Source: Melastoma dodecandrum (Eukaryota > Streptophyta > Magnoliopsida > Myrtales > Melastomataceae). Taken from it: DNA of 64,000 nt. A program made the position numbers and the translations under genes. Shown one piece after another: positions 54,291 through 64,000 of this stretch (its first letter is position 1; each line of letters opens with the position of its first letter). The notes below the pieces were generated by a model. That model made no database searches. It was not told the origin of the DNA and saw nothing but the letters and a program-made list of their open reading frames with translations. The stretch is from NCBI GenBank assembly GCA_029817715.1, contig JARUPY010000079.1, positions 1,178,001 through 1,242,000 on the forward strand, written 5' to 3'.

Positions 54291-55497
54291 ACTTCATTCT
54301 TCAATGCGACATTCAAGGACAAATTCATCTTCAGCGGAAACAAGTTATTCGCCGTCATCTTCACTACAGCGATCCTCTTCTCATTTTTGTCAACGATCTC
54401 ACATTGACATCAGCAAAGGTAGCCTTATAACCGCTCTTCATCATTTGTCCAACGCTCAAAAGATTCAAGCAATGCCTGGAGAATAAAGCACATCATTAAT
54501 CTGTTTTTCTTCACAATTTGCTGCTCTCATAGTAACGATTCCCTTTCCTTCAATCTTTATCTTTTTGTTGTCTCCACTCTAACAACGAGTTGTAGATGTT
54601 GTCGATATCCACAAAGTTTTCCTTATTTCCTGTCACATGATTGCTACATACACTATCCAAAAATCACAATTCATTCATATCTTGCATTGCATTGAAACAA
54701 GAATAAAATGCTTGCTTTGATTCTTCTTCTTTTGAAAAATTTACTGAATTTTGAGAAACAGGTTGTTGCAGCTGCTATTGCTGTTTATCTTTAAAATAAC
54801 AATCTCTTTATGAATGATTTGGAAATCGACATCTCTTGCACCTGAAATAGCAATCCTTTGACTCATGTCCAGCTTTTCTACAAATATAGCAACTACCTTC
54901 TGAATTTTCAGATCTACTCTAGGAATGATCTTCTTTACTGCGAAACTGGCTTGCTGTACGTCATCTGCCTCTTCCTCGAGAACACTTTCTCCACAACCTT
55001 CTTGTCCTAAACTTCATCACCGCAACACTTGATTTGATTCATGATTTCTACAACTCTCGAGAAGAAATCATTCACCGTTTTGGAATCCTCCATGGCCAAG
55101 TTATCAAAATCCCTCCACAAGCCTTGAAGTTTGATGAAAAATCACTTTCTCGGAGCCTTGAAATTCTTTCTTTAGCCATGCTCCATGCGTTTTTTGCCTT
55201 CTTGAGACCATAAAACCTCGGATAAATTGTCTTGCGTACGGATTGTTGGAATATCTGCAACGTCATCTCATTCGTCATCATGTTTTCTTTTGCCTTCTTT
55301 TCTTGTGCTCCAGCACCATCTTCCTCAATTGACAATTTGTCGTCTTCTTCAAAGCCTTCATCAACGATTCTCTACAAATCTTATGAGAGAAAGATGGTCT
55401 CCATTTACGAACTCCAATAATCATAGTGCTCTCCATCAAAGATCGGGATTTGGCTGGGCGAGTAGGAAAAGAACATGTTGTCGGAAGACGTAGCCAT
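54291..55497 (-). pseudogene. Gag and protease of the small copia
   Basis: Gag starts MATSSDNMF at 55497 and shows FDGEHYDYW near 55430, then stops. A CCHC knuckle (CYICRKAGHESKDC) is readable near 54855-54900 on -. The protease block near 54640-54662 reads L-D-S-V-C-S-N-H, with Val in place of the catalytic Gly. Confidence 0.8.
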
Positions 55498-55508
55498 GAT
55501 ATGCTGCG

Positions 55509-55523
55509 CTCTGGTACCAAAAT
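55509..55523 (-). other. Primer binding site of the small copia
   Basis: On - TTTTGGTACCAGAGCGC: TGGTACCAGAGC, one mismatch to the initiator-Met tRNA site. Confidence 0.85.
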
Positions 55524-55524
55524 T

Positions 55525-55900
55525 TGTTGGGGCTGTTTGGAAAGCGGTGTTTTGATGCATCACAGGAAGGGGTTTGTGGAATTGTTGCGACATAGCGAAG
55601 TGTCTCTGGAAATAAAGAACAAGGAAATTGGAAGAGAAATTTTTGACTAATTGTAGAGCCTTTCACCTTTCTTACGACCAGTGTGTTTCTCTTACACTCC
55701 TTTTTCTCTCTGACAATATTTGGAGATTGTTTCTCCTTTTATAGTGTCCTAGGATAGTTCTAGAGATAGCATTTACTCTACCTTAGTTATTGGGTCATTA
55801 ACTTCACACCACTACCAAGCCATTAACACCACCCACTAACACACTTAATGACACTAAATGAGATTATAAATTAATGTGACATTTAAAATGACATTTAACA
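55525..55900 (-). repeat. 5' LTR of the small copia
   Basis: 376 bp, TGTTGGGG...ATTTAACA on +. Confidence 0.9.
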
Positions 55901-55990
55901 ATACTTACAACGAGGACATTATCATGTTTATCTTCTCTAGGTCCATTTATGGTGTTTTTATATCTCTAACGTCTTTCTTGTAACACCACC
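55901..55990 (+). pseudogene. Short continuation of the mobile-domain-like frame
   Basis: Directly continues the target sequence split at 51325 after one copy of ATACT is discounted. It then runs into non-coding sequence. Confidence 0.5.
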
Positions 55991-56556
55991 CATCAACATT
56001 GATTAAAAGAATGTCATCGGCTTCACATACAATAAGAAAAAGATGAGTATAATTTGAAAATTTTTTAGTGTTTTTTCTTTTCTTTTCCTTAAATTTAGAT
56101 TGTGTCTCATAAAAAAATCGCGAATTAAATTTACTAAGCTTGGGCTATTGAGATTGGAGTAGAGTCATTTTGTCACGTGTCACTTTAAACGTAAAAGTAT
56201 GAAAATAAAGATTTCGAACAGTTTTAATATTAGATTAATTACTCTAGGCATTTTCTTAATAATCCCAAAAACCACGGTTAAGTAAAACTCATATCCTTAC
56301 GTTGTGATTAATTATCGTTTCGATATATTTAAAGCAATAGAATAAAATCTCATTTTTTTATTATTGGGGTTATGTAATTGATTGACGCAATTTCCTCGCA
56401 ATATTCTGTTATTTTCCATGGGGTTTCTTTTCTTGTTGGGCAAATTCTTCTAACAAAAGTACATCAAAGCGGAACATTTGCCAACAAAATCCAAAGTTAG
56501 CAACGGAAACAAAAAGCGCGTTCCACCGCGAGAAAGCGGGGATCCTTTTAAAAAGG
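55991..56556 (+). repeat. R1-related flank, worn (copy 8)
   Basis: TCACGTGTCACTTTAAAC at about 56174 and TTATTGGGGTTATGTAATTG at about 56360, followed by GCGGAACATTTGCCAACA, mirror the order seen at 11700-12520. No gene. Confidence 0.6.
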
Positions 56557-57327
56557 TGTTGACACATGAATTTTGAGCTTCGTCTTTACCGGGTCGAGGA
56601 GTTTAAGTCACAAAATGAACGTTACTCGAGGAGTGCCTCCCGAACAAGAACAAACGTCACTCAAAAAGTGCATCTCGAGTAAGCTTCAAATAGCCTACCG
56701 TAGCTCGAGAATGTATGATGTCCGAGCAGGCTCACTCCAAAGCGACTCACGTTTGACTATGTCAATGGAGCAAGACACGTGCCAAACCAAGAGAGATCAA
56801 CCGAAGCATGATGTGCATGGCCCCTATTAGGAATTTAATTGTGCGTACGATCTAAGAATATCATCTCTATCTGAATAACCATAACCACAAGATCTTGGGA
56901 GCATAAAAAGCAGAAAGAACCTATGCTCTCTTTCCCATACATAAGTCTAAATCTGGCTAAGTTGGTCTACAACATGTGCTCTCTTTCCCAGCGTCCTAAA
57001 AGCGTCTAGAAGCCAGCGTCTATAAACCACCATCACCATCACAATATACAACCACCAATCCACCAAGGTAGATTCAATTAAAGGGATTTACCGTAGCCGT
57101 CATTCGTCCACCGCTGTCCGTTTCAGGCGTCCTATCGTCGTTTTCCAGTCTCTTTTATTGTATTTCAATTTGCATCATGTATGTAAGTGTTGTCTTGTAA
57201 TTCAATACTGTTTAATTAATTCAAGCGTTGTTTTTTCCTTTCGATTTGCGTTCATTTACTTTAAAGCAGCCACAGCTTCTCTGTAAAATTTGATACGTGT
57301 TGTTGGAAATACAGTTTAGCGCCAACA
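56557..57327 (+). repeat. 5' LTR of the right-hand gypsy element
   Basis: 771 bp, TGTTGACACATG...GCGCCAACA, followed by TTTTGGCGATCATCGTGGGA, the primer-site position. The tRNA used is not assigned. Confidence 0.75.
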
Positions 57328-57375
57328 CATTTTTGGCGATCATCGTGGGAGCATTGAAAACTCACTCTAAAAAGG

Positions 57376-58903
57376 ATGCCACGAACAAGAGGTGGTGGAA
57401 ACTACCCTCCGGAAGGTACCTCTGAAAAAATAGAGGAATCCAATGAAAATTCGGCCGATGCTAACCAGCCAATAGGGCACCAAAACAACTCCTGGTTGTG
57501 CTATTCTCCGAGTGATTTCATGACTAAACAGGAATTAGATAAGGCCAGAGGAGAATTAAGGTTAGCCCAAAATAACCCCTGGTTGTCTTACTATCCTAGT
57601 GATTTCTTGGCCAAACGAGAATTAGATAAAGCCATAGGAGAATTAAGATTGGATATGTTGGAAAGACATAGTGAACTTTTAAGTTTTCCTAGACATGACA
57701 AACATGAAAGGAAGAAGTCCCCAGATAAATTATTCATGGGGGATGCAAGTAAAGCTGTTGGAAAGCAAAAAGTTAATGAAACTTCTTCTAATGAATGTGT
57801 TGAGACATACCTAGTGAATTCTATTGGAGTGTATGGAGTCGGTGTGAGTAGTTCAAAAACTCTGATAACCGAGATAACAAGAACCTAAATTCCACATTTG
57901 TAGATCTCGAACACAATGTGTATCCAACTTATTCACCGCCAGGTCAACGAAAGGACCCTCAGAGTTTCTTCTATAAACCTAGGGTGGATGAGAGAAATCC
58001 AAAACCAGAGTTAGGTTCTACACCTGTCCCTGATCGTAGTGGTTAGATTGCTCGAGTTGTAGCACAAATGGTCACAGGTGCAAGAACAGAGGAGGTATGT
58101 TTGTACAGTAGCCCAATTTCTGATTATATAGGCAAGAGATAGGGATACCTCAAGGATATATAATTCCCACCTTTACTTTATTCTCGGGGTAAGACAACAT
58201 GACGTATGTGGAATAATAGCTAGATTTACTCATCAGATTGGGGAATGTCGAACATGATATTTTAAAACTTAAGCTTTTCCCCACTCGGTTAGAAACTGCC
58301 AAGTAGAACCCCAGGCAGAGATTGATGTAGCTGAGTTAATAAAAAGGGAACCGATGATATGTGAGCCTTTTAGTAAAGAAAAATTCTAAAGCTCGAAAAA
58401 GGGCGCATAAAACTTTGGACAAAAATATTTGACTCGTCGTACAAGAAAGGGCGCATAAAACTTTGGCATGGACATAAGTTACACCAAAATGATCGAGAGA
58501 AACGTAGAAAGCATTGTAAATGGCACGGGACTTTTACTCATGCGACTCAAGAATGTGTGCACTTTAGAAATCTCATTCAAGATTTGATTGAGTTAAAAGA
58601 GTTATGATTTGTTGAAGTAAATGAGAAGAGTATTATAGACAATAATCCCTTTGGTGAAGAACCCATAATGCATATGTATTCTCTCGAGCATGAAGATAAG
58701 CATGTTAAGTGTGATGATGATGATGATACTTTCACATTTTATCTTGAGGTTAATGGTCGTATTGTGGTAAACGGGCTTTTCAAGCGCCTGGTCGAAAGGA
58801 AAGTGGTAAACTATCCGATTCCAGATATTCATGATGAACATTGCTGCTGGCATCTGGATTCCACCCCACACTATGGACAAGTGTCGCAATTTTCGCAGAT
58901 ATC
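57376..58903 (+). pseudogene. Gypsy gag, first part
   Basis: Starts MPRTRGGGNYPPEG at 57376; 170 open codons with an internal repeat (NNSWLCYSPSDF and NNPWLSYYPSDF, about 35 residues apart). After a stop at 57886-57888 pieces continue, including a Cys/His motif typical of Tat Gag near 58518-58560 (C-x2-H ... H-x4-C: CKWHGTFTHATQEC). It leads into the solo LTR insertion at 58904. Confidence 0.7.
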
Positions 58904-60051
58904 TGATAACTCTATGAAAGTAGAATTACTAATGTCCATTTCGTACCTAGATTATGTTAGATTTATGAAATATTGCATTTATCTAATAATATTTAATGTT
59001 ATTTCACATTATTCTCGATAAGTTTGGATACAGCCGAATTTTGAATTTTTCAGACAAAAACGGAAACAAAAAGATTTCGACATAGCTACGAAGATTTTGT
59101 GCAGCTGAAAAGGATTTCGGTGTAGCTAGATGACTTTCATGAAGGTGGACGATTGTGAAGAAAAATATTTTATTCCAAATTTTATTCCAAATTTTTTTAG
59201 ATTCTCTAAGTTTTATTTTTAGGCTCTATAAAAGTTCTTTATTCACCTCTGGCTGGTAACGAACGATTTTAGGAGGAAAAGCCACGGAATTAGACTGTCA
59301 TTTTAGGATGCTTTTCTTTTCATGGATTTGTGTTCTGAAAACGATGCTTGGCTAAACTTTCTTTACTAGGATTATGTTGAACCAAATTGTATAGTTGAAT
59401 TTTCGGAACTCGTTTTAGAACAAATTCGTGCTTTGGATGTTTATTTATTTCGTTTGATCTTAACGCATGCAATTTGTCTGATCAAAGAATTGTATTGATT
59501 TGTTATGCTAACTTAAACTCGAGAGAGGAATTTTAAGAGACAACTAGAACGAAATAGCCTTGGTTAATATTGTGGGAGCGAATTAGCTAGTAAGTAGTAT
59601 CGGGATATATACTTCTAGGCAACCATTAAAGGATTGACTCTTAATGCGTTTCTTGCCTTCGTAATTCACTATAGGGATATAGGTTTTATGGTGGTTTGGA
59701 ACAGTCCTTTGTAAACTCGGGAGAGGTACTTAGGGACATGAGAATCCGGTTAGTAAACAGAATTAGTATGAATTTGGGATGAGCGAGTGAAGGGATTTAA
59801 CGAAACAAGGAGGGAATACGTGATCTTAGGCTTTTCCAACTGATTGAATTCTGGTTTATTTGCTTTTGATTTTTGCTTTTCATTTAGTTTTCAAAGTTCC
59901 AAACTTATTTCTTTTATTGGCTTGGCTACATAAGAATTGTGATTGTGTATGCTAAAAGGTTTTATTTACTATCCTCGTGGGAACGATAACTCTATTCATC
60001 TTATATTACTTGTTGCGATCTGTATACTTGCGGTGTGCGAATTTAGCAACA
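58904..60051. mobile_element. Solo LTR inserted in the gypsy gag-pol
   Basis: 1148 bp, starts TGATAACTC and ends TTTAGCAACA, with the target duplication ATATC at 58899-58903 and 60052-60056. Removing it and one duplication restores a continuous coding phrase (FSQIS then ADEHIEF). A TATA-like CTATAAAAG lies near 59224. The family was not identified. Confidence 0.9.
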
Positions 60052-60056
60052 ATATC

Positions 60057-60998
60057 AGCAGATGAACATATAGAGTTCGCGGGTATGATTTGACTCAACT
60101 CGAGGAGGTGGTGATGGGAATGGTGCCATTGTGCTCTCGTTTTACTCCGAAGCACTTGCCTTCAGGAAGCTGCTCGTCCGGGTTTGTCGGGCATGAACGC
60201 CATCAAAAACGTTATGATGAAGGTGACTAGGTTGGCGAGTCCCGTATACGCGAACGCGTGAATGACTATGTGAAGTCTGGACTTGCCACTCGAGAATAGG
60301 TGCCAGACGGCATCCAAAGAAGGATATCTCTACTTCTGATACCATCAAAGCTGAGAAAATTCATCTAGAGACAAAAGAAAAGGAAGTGGCTCAGATTAAT
60401 CCAAAGCTAATTCAGGAAGGCCCACAGATTGCACGTTTTCTCGAGGAAGGGATGCTCTGCGAGAAGTGCAGGTTGGTTGCCTCAAATAAGTTTCTCATCC
60501 CACAAATATACATCAAGTGTTGTGTGGTGTACTTCTTGAAGCTAGTCCAAATGTCAACTAACGAAGATATCGAGATAAAGCTCAAAGCCGAGGTTGTAGG
60601 TAATTTCACTATGAACTTTATCGATGTCGTTATGATTGAGCCTAATGCACAGGAGATTACGGGCAATGACCCCGAGAAAAAGGATTTTGTTTACGTAACA
60701 CGCCCTTTTAAAAATCTTGAGCAAATTGTAAGAGAGCCTGTAAAGGACCCGCAATCAGAATAGCAGCAAGTTTGCAAGAAAACATTGGTCCCAAGTCGGT
60801 ATGTAAGAGGATCGTGAGACATGCCCAGAGGGAAATAAAGAAAAGCAAAAGTTTCCCGCTAACAGAGGCAAGTGGGTCTCGCGATGAAACTCACCAAGCA
60901 GAGGAAGAAGAAGAAGAGGGCTATGTTGATGAGTATGTAGATTACACACCATTACAAGAGAACCTCCTTGTGAACATCAGGATGACGGAGATACCATA
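60057..60998 (+). pseudogene. Gypsy gag-protease linker
   Basis: Continues the gag frame for about 20 codons, then shifts. The open frames 60386-60763 and 60772-60999 are hydrophilic; FVYVTRP near 60690 is in the place of the Y-V-T-R-S-G-R motif common before Tat proteases. An acidic EEEEEEGYVDEY stretch follows. The middle part is not recognised. Confidence 0.45.
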
Positions 60999-61514
60999 GT
61001 GACTTGTAACATGGTCGAGCTACCCGCTTGCTTCTTGCTAGAAGGTAAAAGAATCATGCTTGCTACTGGCATAATGCGTAAGGTTCCTAGGTCAGGTATT
61101 AAGTACCCAAAGAGATCACCACGTCATTGGTTTGAGAAACCCCCTCTTGGGATGTGGCAGCATATTCATTCTATGTACATCACAGCAGATTTCAATGGAG
61201 TAAGGTTGAATAAGGTGTTAGTAGACAAAGGGGTCACGGTGAATATTATTCCCTTTGTGACTTTTCTAGCGATGGGTAAAGAAAAGTGACAGTTAACAAA
61301 TACAAGGATGTCGATTACTGTCTTCAATGGGAAAAGGTCGGAATGTATGGGAGTATTTGCAGTGAACCTTCAAGTTCGGAGACATGAAATGGAGACAACT
61401 TTCTTCGTGCTTGACATTGCCTTGGCCTTTAGTTCTCTTCTAGGTCGAGTTTGTCGGCACAAAGTAGCGACAATACCTTCTACCTCGCATAAAGAGAGAG
61501 TTCGTACGGGCTGA
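60999..61514 (+). pseudogene. Gypsy aspartic protease (Tat-like)
   Basis: NKVLVDKGVTVNIIP near 61210-61250 sits where Tat proteases have V-L-V-D-[NG]-G-[SA]; the residue after Asp is Lys. The next frame has TFFVLDIALAFSSLLGR near 61399 with the C-terminal P-S-T-x-H-x-K block near 61480. A stop at 61287-61289 separates the halves. Confidence 0.75.
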
Positions 61515-61892
61515 TAACAACCATTGTTCTTGTGAAACTAATTCTCTATATTTCATTGCAGAAGAACATGATCTCGATAAGGAGAAACAGGAGAAGGACG
61601 AAAGCCGGCCACTGAACCCCGAAGTGGAGAAAGGTATAATCCATCAGGCTGAGGCAACAAAAGTTGAGCCTTTCATAGTCCCGTCTGGATGGGAAAGTGA
61701 GGAAGATGACAGTCCTCGAGCTACAAGTTTCACTCTACTGTTAAGTTTCACTGTAGAACCTACCGGAGATGAAGAGCTCGATAACAATCCAAGATTTTTC
61801 GTACCTGTGGAAGGGATCCCCATTATTTGGATGGGCTAAAGGCCTCAAGGAATGCCGGAAAGAAACATCGTCCATACACAAGGTCGAGAATC

Positions 61893-62008
61893 GGAAGAAG
61901 AAGAAGAAGAGGAGGAGGAGGAGGAGGAGGATGAGGAGGAGGAGGAGGAGGAGGAGGAGGAGGAGGAGGAGGAGGAGGAGGAAGAAGAAGAAGAAGAAGA
62001 AGAAGAAC
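61893..62008. repeat. GAA/GGA microsatellite
   Basis: Nearly pure (GAA)n-(GGA)n-(GAA)n tract of about 116 bp encoding poly-Glu in one frame, between protease and RT. Open frames around it on both strands are low complexity. Confidence 0.95.
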
Positions 62009-62179
62009 CTAAACATCCCTTAGGGTGTTTAGGTTGTGATGAAAAAGTGCATTGCATCGCACCATTATCATTTTCTTTCAATTCTAGGCAATTTTTAGGT
62101 TTTTTTCTTTGCAACTCGGCAACCACAGTTGAGAAACCTTGTTTTCAACATCAAACCATTTGATTAGTGTTATTCTTGG

Positions 62180-62790
62180 TTCAGAAGAGAATCCCAAACT
62201 CACTTATATGAGAGCTGTTCTAGACAGCAAGTTAGCTCCTGCCTTAAGAGAGGTATTACACAAGTTTTGAGACTGTTTTGCTTGGGATTACACAAAAAAT
62301 GTTAGGGTTAAATAGAAGCTTAGTAGAGCATAAGCTCCCGATTAGTGAAAATTTTAAGCCTGCACAACAAGCCCCACTGAGAATGGTGGGAAAATAAGCA
62401 AACTAGTGTATGAAGAAGTAAGAAAGCTTTTTCAAGCCGGATATATTAGGACATCTCAATACACAAAATGGATCATGAGTATTGTTCCCGTGGTCAAGAA
62501 AAATGGCAAGATTCGAGTGTGCATAAATCTCCGATATTTAAACAAAGCAACTCCAAAAGATGAACATCCCATGCCGATAGCCAATGAGCTAATTGACAAG
62601 ATGGCAAGGAATGTTGTCATGTCCTTCATGGATGGTTATTCGGGACACAACCAAATTTTTATAGCCGAAGAGGATGTTTACAAAATAGTCTTTCGATGTC
62701 CATTCGGCAAATCTGAATGGGTAGTAATGCTATTCGGATTAAAAAATGTTGAGGCCACTTACTAGAGGGCTATGAATGTCATTTTTTTAC
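62180..62790 (+). pseudogene. Gypsy RT, first part (Tat-like)
   Basis: FQAGYIRTSQYTKWIMSIVP at about 62430, INLRYLNKATPKDEHPMPI near 62525, MSFMDGYSGHNQIFIAEEDVY near 62620, and WVVMLFGLKN near 62718, ending at TAG 62763-62765. Resembles the copy at 41100-41580. Confidence 0.85.
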
Positions 62791-63600
62791 TCTCTAATAG
62801 GAAAAACAGAAGAAGTGTATATCGAAGACAATTTAAAATCGAAAATGAATGATTCACATGTCGAAGATCATCGAGTTGCATTACCCAGATGAGAAACCAT
62901 CATTTAAAACTAAACCCATTGAAGTGTGCAGTTGGTGTTCAGGCTGGACTGTTCCTCAAATTCCTAGTGCATCAAAAAGGGATTCAAATTTATCCAGGTA
63001 AAATCAAAGCAATACAAGAATTACAACCCTCGAGAAATAAGAAAGAGTTACAGGCTTTTCTCGGGCGTGTTAATTACTTGAGAAGGTTCGTTGAGAACTT
63101 GGCAGGAAAAGTAGAGCGTTTCACAACATTATTGGGGGAAAGATCAAATACGTCTAGACAGATAAACATGAGCAACCGTTCGAGAAGATAAAGGAGTATC
63201 TGACAAAGCCTCCAGTCTTAGCTTCTCCCCAACTTAGGAAGCCTTTCATTTTATACGTAGCGGCAAATGCTACCACGATAGGTGCATTTTTGCTCAGGAA
63301 GATGATCAGAAGAGAGAAAGAACCTTGTTCTATTTATCACGAATCTTGAATCCTGCTGAGACAAGACACACAGCTTCTGAAGAGTTGTGTTTATTGATGT
63401 ATTACGCGATCACAAAGTTGAGACACTATATAGGAGGTAATGAAGTATATGTGGTCTCAAAGGTACTAGCCTTAAAGACATTTTTTGAAAGTCCCTTACT
63501 TACAGGGAGAGTTAATAAGTGGAGTTTGGTGCTCTTCTCTACGTATGACATAAAATTCAAACCTTAAAAGGCTGTCAAATGACAAGTCCTTGCAGACTTC
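62791..63600 (+). pseudogene. Gypsy RT end and RNase H
   Basis: The catalytic motif reads Y-I-E-D at 62818-62829 instead of Y-I-D-D. Then the frame 62889-63191 with HHLKLNPLKCAVGVQAG and LQAFLGRVNYLRRF, and the RNase H frame 63325-63567 with SRILNPAETRHTASEE and KLRHYIGGNEVYVVSK. Confidence 0.85.
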
Positions 63601-64000
63601 CTAGCGGAATACTCGAGCGAGACATCGGTAGATCAAAAAGAAGAAGTGCAAGAAATATGGGAAGCCTAGTTTGACGTGTCATCGACAAGATTCGGAGCTG
63701 GAATTGGGATTGTAATAAAGTCACCAAGGAGTTTCGAGACCAAATTTGCCTTTAAATTGGTCGAGCATGCAACTAACAATGCTACCAAGCATAACGCACT
63801 TATTGTCACGTTAGAGACCCTACTCGAGAGTGGGGCAAAGGCTATGTGGATCAGATGTGAATCACAATTAGTTATTAACCAAGTAAATGGCCTAAGTCTG
63901 TGTCACACATAGGAATTGAAGAAATATCGGGCTATAACCCAGCAATTGATCAAGAGGTTTCAACAGGTTACCCTGGAACACGTAGGTTGACAAGATAATG
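63590..64000 (+). pseudogene. Second RNase H of the right-hand gypsy element (partial)
   Basis: VLADFLAEYSSE near 63590 leads into the archaeal-type RNase H; the first catalytic block has a stop in place of Trp (63669-63671) and Asp-Val-Ser for D-G-S. GAGIGIVIKSP and NNATKHNALIVTLETLL follow, then a stop at 63910-63912. The window ends in the domain. Confidence 0.8.

Larger units (their letters stand above)
51326..55900 (-). mobile_element. Small Ty1/copia element, complete but inactive
   Basis: 4575 bp with LTRs of 362 and 376 bp and the target duplication ATACT (51321-51325 and 55901-55905). Order on -: primer site, gag, protease, integrase, RT, RNase H. RT keeps Y-V-D-D, but gag and integrase have stops, and the protease triad is D-S-V. 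The end next to the left LTR is rearranged and lacks a polypurine tract. Confidence 0.95.
56557..64000 (+). mobile_element. Ty3/gypsy Tat-like element, runs off the window
   Basis: 5' LTR 56557-57327, gag, protease, RT, RNase H and second RNase H on +; integrase and 3' LTR lie beyond 64000. Stops in every domain and an inserted solo LTR show that it is inactive. Confidence 0.9.

Noticed and set aside
61741..62023. Poly-Phe/Leu, poly-Arg and poly-Ser frames around 61900
   Set aside because: All are readings of one GAA/GGA microsatellite.

Overview
The window is plant nuclear DNA, from a flowering plant and probably a eudicot. It holds Ty1/copia and Ty3/gypsy elements with tRNA-iMet-type primer sites, an endogenous caulimovirid, hAT and Mutator-type DNA transposons and a tRNA-derived SINE. 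The host-type coding pieces are plant families: a ginkbilobin-2/DUF26 secreted protein, a BLADE-ON-PETIOLE (NPR5/6) BTB protein, pyruvate decarboxylase and plant-mobile-domain-like proteins. The species cannot be told from the sequence. No rRNA, tRNA gene or CRISPR array was recognised.

Layout. 1-6340: decayed endogenous pararetrovirus, read on + as capsid-like, movement protein, protease, RT-RNase H, then a zinc-knuckle charged protein. 6341-8900: LTR-like debris, then a BLADE-ON-PETIOLE-like pseudogene on the - strand with a TATA-box leader. 8900-11354: unrecognised reading frames, two tandem duplications and a gypsy protease stub. 11400-12980: local repeats (called R1). 12981-24637: a complete Sirevirus-like copia (2 kb LTRs, TSD AAAAT) with a non-autonomous hAT inside it. 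24643-31694: two tandem copies of a host segment carrying a Gnk2 gene on the - strand. The first copy is intact. The second is broken and holds a Mutator-like element that carries pyruvate decarboxylase fragments. 31695-40467: a second Sirevirus-like copia on -, cut off at its right LTR. 40468-46589: gypsy (Tat-like) pol with an antisense gene behind it. 46930-49582: an inverted third copy of the host segment with a SINE in it and a Gnk2 fragment at its end. 49583-55990: a gypsy LTR and its antisense mobile-domain-like frame, split by a small copia (51326-55900, TSD ATACT). 56150-56556: a worn R1 copy. 56557-64000: another Tat-like gypsy, interrupted by a solo LTR (TSD ATATC) and running off the window.

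The only protein gene that looks intact and host-like is the Gnk2 gene at 25534-25965. Almost everything else is a dead mobile or viral relic. The nesting gives a relative order of events: host segment duplication came first, then the Sirevirus, MULE and SINE insertions; the hAT entered after its Sirevirus, the solo LTR after its gypsy, and the small copia after the gypsy piece it splits.
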